Assembly: GCF_004359215.1 (NCBI RefSeq)
Contig: NC_090615.1
Location: 2,858,823 to 2,922,822 of the forward strand
Length of the DNA: 64,000 bases
DNA from: Bremia lactucae
Lineage: Eukaryota > Oomycota > Peronosporomycetes > Peronosporales > Peronosporaceae
Direction: 5' to 3'
The notes below the pieces were generated by a model, which saw only the letters and a program-made list of their open reading frames with translations, ran no database searches and had not been told where the DNA came from. Positions 57,201 through 64,000 of the stretch are shown here, piece by piece; position 1 is the stretch's first letter; each line of letters begins with the position of its first letter. The position numbers and the translations under genes are program-made.

Positions 57201-59126
57201 GCCTTATTGGTGATGAACAAACAGCGGATCACTGCAGTCATTCGCATTCAAGCTTGCTACCGGCGATGGCTTGTGCAGCAGCAAATCGCAGATCAATTGC
57301 AGCAAAACCTTCGCATTGCTGCTGCTATTTCTATTCAAGCAAAATGTCGCTATTGGCTCGTTCAACTACACCGTGCTCGACTTCAAAGAAAAAAAATTGA
57401 TACGACTGCTGCTGTGCGTATTCAAGCAAAGTGCAGACAATTGCTTGCTATACGGAAGCAAGAGAAGCTGTTGCGTCATAAGGTGGAAGTATTTGCTGCG
57501 ATCCGAATTCAACGACTGTGTAATCGTTGGTTTTTTCTGCGGGTGCAAAAGCGAAGGAAGCGCGAGCTTGTGGCCGCTGCTATTATTCAACGATATTGCA
57601 GGCGATGGCTTAAGCTGAACAGCTGTGTCTTAGCAAAGGTTAAGCACTTCCGCTTAAGCATGGCATTTCGCAAATTTTGTCGTGCATGCCAAGCGTCAAA
57701 GACGACGTACGAAATTAAAGCTAAGCCTCCTTCCCTAAGTGTCGATTCATTGGCAAGCCCAGTAAAACGAAATTCGTTTAGTGTCCCAGTGACCCAGTCA
57801 AGCTCTGAGCAGGAAGACAGTTCCACAAGTGATGATCGCATGGAGCCACCTCTTTGCATCTCCGCTCCTTCTCACCGTCGCATTAGCAGCAAGCAGCGTA
57901 GTCGAGCAAGCAATCGAAACCGTAGCCGTGTCAGTAGCAGTAGCTATCGCACGGATAACCGCAACTCGCTGCTTGAAAACGAAATAATGCGCTTGCAGCA
58001 GATGCTTGTAGAACAGCAAAATGAACCTCAGCCGGACAAAAAGTGTCAGTCATTTTCAAGTTTCCTGCCACCTCGGAGTAGGACACTTGGCTTACATCAG
58101 TCTACCCGTTCAACGCGCTCCCGGAACGGACTCCGATACTCAATGGACGGCGCTTCATTTGAAAATGAATTCTTAGATAACGACGACAACAATTCACTCC
58201 TGCCACCGCGTCGTATGCATAGTGCAACAGCGGCACAGCAAACTGATCAAGTGTCCGCGCTATCGCAGAAGATTGAGGAGCTGGACGCAAAGTGCAAATT
58301 TCTGGAACAGCTTGTGTCTCGAACTGTTTATGAAAATGCCGCGAGAGATTCGTTTACGTACGGCCGTGCATCGCTCAGTGCACGAGAGCAAATTATAGCA
58401 GATCGATCGTTATTGTACGACGAACGCCCTGGAAGTGACGCTGGCTCAGATGTGGACTCAATTATTTTTAATATGCAGAGTCAGATGAATATGTTGCGGC
58501 AGTCTATCGCGACAAACGAGCAGACTCTCCATACATCTCGAAAATCTCATGTCATGTCCCTTTCGTCCAGTACACGGCTTACGCGAACCTCGTCCAGCGC
58601 CTCGATGCCCTCGTTTTCAAGTTTTCCATTGAATGAGGCTTGTCCCACTTTTCCGTCGCTTCCACTGTCTGAATCCCAGCTCTCGGTCGGTAGTTCATCA
58701 AACGATTACGGTCGCCGTGTTGGCAGCAATTCGCTAAAATTTCCTTCCACACCAACTTCATCAAATGCGTCATCCTCCTACCAAGGCCATCCACCTCTTG
58801 CACCTGCGCACTTTGGTCGAAGCATGCCTCGTATCGTCAAGTGGGCGCGTTCCGCCAATTGCTATGAGTGCGACGAGTCGTTTAGTATATTCGCGCGGCG
58901 TCACCACTGCCGCATGTGTGGAAACTCCTTTTGCCACGAACACTCAAGTCGACGTTTGTCGGTCTTTGGTATCGGCTTTGACGACGAACCTGTGCGTGTG
59001 TGTGACAATTGCTTTGCCGAGTATTATGCAGCGTCGCAAGAGCTCCCTTCTCCGTTGTATTCTACGCAATTTGGCTCAAGCGCTGACCCGCCACTTTCTT
59101 CATCGATGCGGCTAAGTGGCTTGTAG
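54210..59126 (+). CDS. Unconventional myosin with nine IQ motifs and a FYVE finger
   Basis: Two exons, 54210-54342 and 54454-59126 (intron 111 nt, GTAAGT...ACTAG), give 1601 residues. The ATG lies in GCCGCCATGG, a strong context, and opens the usual N-terminal SH3-like region (VWVKSKDTFVWAAGEV). The motor has GESGSGKTES (P-loop at 167-174), an NDNSSRFGKF switch I, DIFGFESL switch II and the RCLKPNEVKKPGIYD actin-side segment. About nine IQ motifs follow (roughly 850-1110, e.g. IRIQACYRRWLVQQQ), so a long calmodulin-binding lever arm. Then comes a Ser-rich linker with a short coiled coil, and at 1514-1564 a FYVE finger (CYECDESFSIFARRHHCRMCG...CDNC with the RRHHCR motif), which binds PI3P on endosomes. 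It should carry endosomal or vesicle cargo on actin. FYVE-tailed myosins are to my knowledge an oomycete-type arrangement. Confidence 0.92.
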
Positions 59127-60479
59127 TTGTGTCTTCTCTATGTTTACGTTCAATTTCCGACCGTTAATACGTCCACCCCATTGGCTACTAAAACAAAAAC
59201 GAGTAAGTATTAATGTAAAGAGGGAAATTTATTAAACGGCAACCTCGCCACTCGGAACATTCTAATGGAAATTACCACTTACTTAAACGGTGATTGTTAC
59301 TTATAATGTTAATTTCTTTTATGGCACTAGATTTTCGGCTTATTCGTTTTGGCATAATAAGTAGGCAATTTGATTGTTTTTATTTCAACGGTGGTTTGTA
59401 CTTGTCAAGAATTAGGACCAAGTTTTAACCTTTGAAATAAAAAAAATCAATTTGCCTACTTATAAAGGTTAAAACTTAATTCTAATTCTTGACAAGTACA
59501 AACTACCGTTTCAAAATTACATCGAGTAAGGATTTCAATATGCTAAGTGAGGTTCAACTTTTTTTAACAATGTACCAGGAATATTGGTATACCAATTGAT
59601 CGTCAGCCTTAGAATGTAGTTGTTATTGGAGAGGTCTGTAAAAATGTCGTATAGGGGGAATTTAGGGTCTAAACTTTAACCCGTCACAGCATAGCCAGCT
59701 CCACTAACGGATGATACCAAATCGTGTTTGGTATTACCGGTATAGAAATTACGCTCAGAATTCTAGGTTAAGTTGTGTAACACTGCTATAAATGTAAAAG
59801 GTGAAGAAAAAGAAACTGAGTATTTCCGAAAATAGAAAATCTGCGAGAATGTGTCAAAGTGTGCGTTTCTTTTCGACAGCATTTATTTCTTTTCCAAATT
59901 ACATTCCAACAGTTTGCCTACGACTTCCCGAAACAATACGTGGCTCGCACATAAAATTAAATATTAGATGGTACAGAATATTTTTTCTCAAAGGTAAAGG
60001 AGCAAGATCAACTTTTTGATCAAGAAAAGTACACGGAGACTGGCGCGCGTGTCCATTTATGATCACAAGTCACGACTCCGCGTTCTGCGCATCCGTCGCT
60101 ATTCACGGTAAGTAAATTTTTAGTTGCAGCCGTAGGCCCCGCGGGCAGAGCATGCTTCTTATCGCGCTAAGCCTCAGGCACCTTGGCAACCTACAAATAG
60201 CGACTAGTCCTCATTAGATGACCAGTGGTCCAGAGAAAGGGCCTCAATTAAATTGGGGAAGATACTTACGTCATGACCAAGTCTCTCACACTCTCTGCTC
60301 ATCAACAGTGCCAACGTTTTACGCTCTCCGTTAAAGCCGAACGCCATATCAAGCCCCGAGCGACGATTTTGGTGTTGCCACAACTTTGTGACCCAAGCCG
60401 CCTCGACAGCGTAAACTACCAACACTCGTAGCCACCATTACAACGGCATCTTTAGTAGCTTGAGCTCTGCGACAACATC
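59127..60479. other. Intergenic, with interleaved inverted repeats
   Basis: No gene is supported. It contains the inverted-repeat block at 59357-59507 and an LTR-like end (AACCCGTCACAGCAT) near 59680. The promoter of the thiol dioxygenase gene should be in the last part. Confidence 0.35.
59357..59507. repeat. Two interleaved inverted repeats (A-B'-A'-B)
   Basis: Arm A (59357-59388) is the inverse of A' (59432-59463), 30 of 32 bases. Arm B' (59390-59432) is the inverse of B (59465-59507), about 37-38 of 43. The order A, B', A', B means that the two hairpins cannot form together without a pseudoknot. Confidence 0.85.
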
Positions 60480-61784
60480 ATGCCTCGCCAAAAAGACACG
60501 AAGCGTATCGACCCTACTCTAGCGCGACAGCCAGGAGACGTTGGTACAGATGCAGAGCCGCATAATGTATTTAAGGCGAGTGGAAGCCCGATCATTAGCC
60601 CGCGATCCATCCGTCATTGCCTCGAAGAATCCAGTTTTGACATTAGTGGAAAAGCGCGAAAGAAATTAAATGGCGGCGTGACGTTGCCTCATGCTTCTGT
60701 TTTCAACGAAAATGCGCGCTCAGCGGCTGCTGCTGTCGCACTCCAAGCCAAGGAAGCGCAGGAGGCTCTTGAAGCGGAGCAGGTTACTAATGCCACTTTA
60801 CAGGAACTTTCTGGCGTGCAACTCGTCGTCCATCAAATGCTGACGACGCACACACGCACGCTGACCCATCTTCGTATCGAACAAGCAGATTTTCCGAACA
60901 CGCGCTTGTCGCTAAAACAGGTTGAGACGATGCTTAGCCCCGTCGTATCATTGTGCAATGCATTGCGAGCAGAGCACTTTGGAATTCATGTGCCGACGGT
61001 AGAGATTGCACGCACAATGAATGACGTGCATTATTGGAAGCTCTGGGAGTCGGACTCGATTGATATTGGTATATTTTTTATGCCCCCAAATAGTGCCATC
61101 CCGCTGCACAATCATCCAGGCATGAGTGTCGTCACGCGAGTGTAAGCTCGTGCTTTGGGCAACAAATTTGAAGATGCGGACGTCTCATTATGTGTCCTTG
61201 GTTCTGGCTAATAGTTTATACGGGACCGCTACTGTAACTTCATATGACATTCTTTCCGACACCGAAGCCAAAAGACTGGAAGCTGGTAGCGAAATTGTAT
61301 ACGAGGACGACACATTCAGTTTTGAGTACGTGCTGTCACGATTGTTGGAAATATGTATGTATAAGTATTGATTACCGAAATGCTTGGTAGCGCCGTTAAT
61401 CCAACGAAAGGATCTGTTTCGTGGGCTCGTGTTAGTCGCGAAGGCCGGTTTAAGCAAGGAACAACTACGTGGTTGGATCCTCGTCGGTTTAATTTGCACC
61501 ATATTCAAGCGAGCTCGGATATTGGCTGTGCTCTGCTGGACATTATGGTCCCTCCATATGATAAGTACGTAGATTTGGCGGGAAGAAGATTAATCGGCGA
61601 ATGCTCACCATAAGTTTTTGTTTCTTTCTATAGTGCCAATCGCGATTGTCACCATTTTCAGATTTTAGAGCAAAAGGTGGTACACAAAGAGCGTCTTTTT
61701 AAAATGTTGGAGTCTTTGAAGCCTGATAGTCATATGGAACTCACCTCGAATGATACGATTGATGCGTCGCCAGCATCGTCGTGA
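60480..61784 (+). CDS. PCO/ADO-type thiol dioxygenase, four exons
   Basis: Exons 60480-61141, 61215-61325, 61391-61564 and 61634-61784 join in frame (introns 73, 65 and 69 nt) to 365 residues. Joining restores GMSVVTRVLYGTATVTSYD and PPYDNANRDCHHFQIL, both family hallmarks. This is the cupin family of plant cysteine oxidases and human ADO, which use O2 and iron to oxidise an N-terminal Cys (or cysteamine), marking proteins for the N-degron pathway. The iron-binding His pair is in IPLHNHPGMSV (residues about 208-218) and a third His lies in FNLHHIQA. The first 130 residues are low-complexity and Ala-rich with a coiled stretch and are not part of the family core. The donor at 61325 (GA|GTACGT) is the least tested junction. 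Confidence 0.85.
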
Positions 61785-62066
61785 ACTCACATCAAATGTA
61801 AATTAGCATCTGGCCTGCAGACTGGTAGAGAGCATTGATCGTATGTTGTGTCAAGCACGTTCTGGTTTAAAATTATTGGAGCCGGGGATCATAGTAAGGA
61901 CAGCGTGACAAACTCGTTGGTCTGGAAACGAATTTGGTAATATCATAACTGAAGTTTGATACATTTTTAAATAAATTACTTGAACATAATCTATTTTTAA
62001 TACGGAATAGAATGATATAATAGCATAGTGATATTGACGAGCCTTTTAAGTACTCCATTTCTAGAA
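61785..62066. other. Short convergent intergenic
   Basis: Separates the 3' ends of the dioxygenase and DUF547 genes. No feature seen. Confidence 0.3.
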
Positions 62067-63995
62067 TCAATTCTTTAATTCAGCTTCTCCTATTTGAGCA
62101 CTCGTGTCTTGAACTAGCGTCGTTTTTGGTGTGTACTCAAAAGAACGAAACTTTATGCGAAGTGAAGCATCATCTACGCTCAATGCATGGATCACCTGCA
62201 TCTGCAGCGTGCCATCCATAAATCCCAGCAACTTCCGAGCACAATAAATTGCCGCCAAATCGCCATTCTGCTGGCCGGCGGCTCCACCAAAATCGAGACC
62301 GTACCACTTGCAAACGCGTGGTAACATTAGAGTGTTTGAGTCCTCATTCATCGTCAAACCGCCTTGCGCACTACTGCACTTCAACAACGAGCGCAGCGTA
62401 GCATTAAGCTGTTCATGCACTTTTCGTGCATCGTAGATAACAATGCCTTCGCCGTTCATGTGATTTAAGACAAGTGCAAGACTCAGACGAAAGTCTGGAT
62501 GACGGATTCCGAGATTGTGCAGTCGACTCCCTAGGCCGTTTGATATCATGACGACGCTGGCTACTTTCATATATGGCAGCTCGGCGCGAGGCAAGCGAGC
62601 TCGTAAAATTACGTGCTCAATCTCGGCCAGCGACAAACTTACCTGCTCTCCATCACGTCCATGACCCAGAGCGTAGCATGACCGTGTGAGAAATTGGCTC
62701 CACTGACTTTTCCCGCAAGGGAACCCTTGAACAATCATGGCGTGGGCGAGAACCGTGTGATACAAGTTGAGGTAAAATGTGATTTGCTCTTCGTGGGAGC
62801 CCGAGTCTTGCAACACTCTTAAGTCCACTGCTCGCAATGCGCTAGCATCATCTAAAAAAGCCAGCACATCGGTGACGGACAGCTGCTGTGTGTTGTTTAA
62901 TATATGCAATGCACTTGCCAGCGTCCGATCCACGAGCTTTAGTGCGCTAGGAATGTCACTAGCACCAAGAAAGTCATCGTTTGCATGGTGACGAGCATCT
63001 TCTGTCCACATCCTTTGTTGCCTGAGCCGTGGAAACAGAAGCCGCGAGTTGAGCTCAACACGATTTGCAGGTCGAAGCGCAGTAATAGCCGCAAAACCAA
63101 TATACATTTCGCCTTGCTGCGCACGCTCAAAGTTGGTCTTGGAATCGCAATGTTGCAAAATGCCTCGCATCCACGCATCTCGAGTGGAACTTGTGCCAAC
63201 ACACAGCACGATTTCCTCAGTAAATGTGCTAATTTGCATTGCGAAAGCTCCTGTGATGCCACTATCGCCGCAGGCACCACGTGATGGCATTTCTACAGCA
63301 CGTGCTCCAATGATGTGTGAGCACGACACTTTTTTTTCTGCATTGGAAGCGTACGATCGGTAAAACAACAGCTCGTCATTTGTAAGCAGAAGCACCTCCT
63401 GGCGCAAAAACTCAGTCGCGTAAAAGCGATACACGACTCCTTCAAAAATAACAGCCATGTCCTGACGATCGCGGCGGCTAAGGTTCACACCAATTCGAGA
63501 CGGTGAAAGCTTCATGCTATGCGGGGACGACTCTTGCAGACATTGACGTTTCATAAAGCATTTGTACAATGCTGCTTGAGCCGATAGTAAACGTCTATCA
63601 TTCACACATTTTGTGGTGTTTCGACTCGCAATATCATTCAACGTCTCTTCACTCGACCAATCACCGGAATACGACGGAAAAACTGACTGTGGAATTGGCT
63701 CAAGTGCCAGACTTTCGAGATGTAGCACTACTTGCAGTGCTTCGGTCAAAATCGTACTGTAGCTACCAATCCGCGAGCGACTGTGAAACCGCAATTTGGC
63801 TAATCCGTCCGTGCTTTTGTCAATCTTGTGGTGATAACGACCTTGAAGCAAGTGACGCAATTCATAACTGCTCACGATAGCAAGTCGCTCGGGTCTTATG
63901 CAGTTGTCGTTGCTATCGTATTCCCCGACCTTGTCTTTGATTGCAAATATGTAGTGCACACGACGAACATCTAATGCTACATCAACTTCCTCCAT
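62067..63995 (-). CDS. PH-like and DUF547 domain protein, possibly continuing beyond the window
   Basis: A 642-residue frame whose first ATG is at 63995, five bases from the window edge; the frame is open to the edge, so the N-terminus may lie outside. Residues about 180-285 resemble a pleckstrin-homology fold (AVIFEGVVYRFY...VLLLTNDELLFYRS... ending in a TRDAWMRGILQH helix). Residues about 350-570 match DUF547, with EEQITFYLNLYHTVLAHAMI as its core and LPYMKVASVVMISNG and HPDFRLSLALVLN later. DUF547 has no firm biochemical role; together with a PH-like domain a membrane-adaptor role is possible but unproven. One continuous exon. Confidence 0.75.
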   Translation of the reverse strand: MEEVDVALDVRRVHYIFAIKDKVGEYDSNDNCIRPERLAIVSSYELRHLLQGRYHHKIDKSTDGLAKLRFHSRSRIGSYSTILTEALQVVLHLESLALEPIPQSVFPSYSGDWSSEETLNDIASRNTTKCVNDRRLLSAQAALYKCFMKRQCLQESSPHSMKLSPSRIGVNLSRRDRQDMAVIFEGVVYRFYATEFLRQEVLLLTNDELLFYRSYASNAEKKVSCSHIIGARAVEMPSRGACGDSGITGAFAMQISTFTEEIVLCVGTSSTRDAWMRGILQHCDSKTNFERAQQGEMYIGFAAITALRPANRVELNSRLLFPRLRQQRMWTEDARHHANDDFLGASDIPSALKLVDRTLASALHILNNTQQLSVTDVLAFLDDASALRAVDLRVLQDSGSHEEQITFYLNLYHTVLAHAMIVQGFPCGKSQWSQFLTRSCYALGHGRDGEQVSLSLAEIEHVILRARLPRAELPYMKVASVVMISNGLGSRLHNLGIRHPDFRLSLALVLNHMNGEGIVIYDARKVHEQLNATLRSLLKCSSAQGGLTMNEDSNTLMLPRVCKWYGLDFGGAAGQQNGDLAAIYCARKLLGFMDGTLQMQVIHALSVDDASLRIKFRSFEYTPKTTLVQDTSAQIGEAELKN

Positions 63996-64000
63996 CCAGC

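Noticed and set aside
1..64000. RXLR or CRN effector genes, expected in oomycete accessory regions
   Set aside because: I saw no frame with a signal peptide followed by RxLR/EER or LFLAK-type motifs.

Overview
The window is nuclear DNA from a eukaryote, most probably an oomycete of the Phytophthora/downy-mildew group (inference). The reasons are gene families typical of these organisms, short GT-AG introns (about 48-111 nt) often with a CTAAC-like branch site, a myosin with a C-terminal FYVE finger, an initiator-like core promoter before a kinase gene, and thick interleaving of Ty3/gypsy retroelements and solo LTRs with compact housekeeping gene islands. There are five runs of N, so the sequence is scaffolded.

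Layout. (1) 1-1330: LTR remnants. (2) 1613-19290, a gene island: uS17 (RPS11), a complex I 21 kDa-type subunit, a six-exon ankyrin-repeat protein, U1-C of the spliceosome divergent from spermidine synthase, a CCR4/Angel-type nuclease, eL32 (RPL32), COX11, an NF-YB histone-fold subunit and a 1662-residue kinesin-12-like motor. (3) 19625-34396, an accessory block: nested LTRs, a tandem array of 786-bp units each carrying a tRNA-Arg(ACG)-type sequence, a decayed Ty3/gypsy element and several solo LTRs. (4) 35004-38183: a DYRK-family kinase convergent with a WD40 protein resembling MEP50/WDR77. (5) 38190-53102, a transposon graveyard: two more decayed gypsy elements, MULE-type remnants (SWIM finger, FAR1-like domain), a 938-bp element with about 190-200 bp terminal inverted repeats enclosing a broken OTU-protease domain, a broken pogo/Tigger transposase and further LTRs. 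(6) 54210-63995: an unconventional myosin with nine IQ motifs and a FYVE finger, a PCO/ADO-type thiol dioxygenase, and a PH-like/DUF547 protein.

The housekeeping genes do not form one pathway. They cover translation (RPS11, RPL32), respiration (complex I, COX11), polyamine synthesis, splicing and mRNA decay, transcription (NF-YB) and the cytoskeleton (kinesin, myosin). I joined exons by hand from splice signals and reading frame. Six genes close into complete intron-containing models or nearly so (complex I subunit, ankyrin protein, U1-C, nuclease, myosin, thiol dioxygenase). The most unusual items are the 786-bp tRNA array, the OTU-bearing TIR element and a pair of interleaved inverted repeats at 59357-59507.
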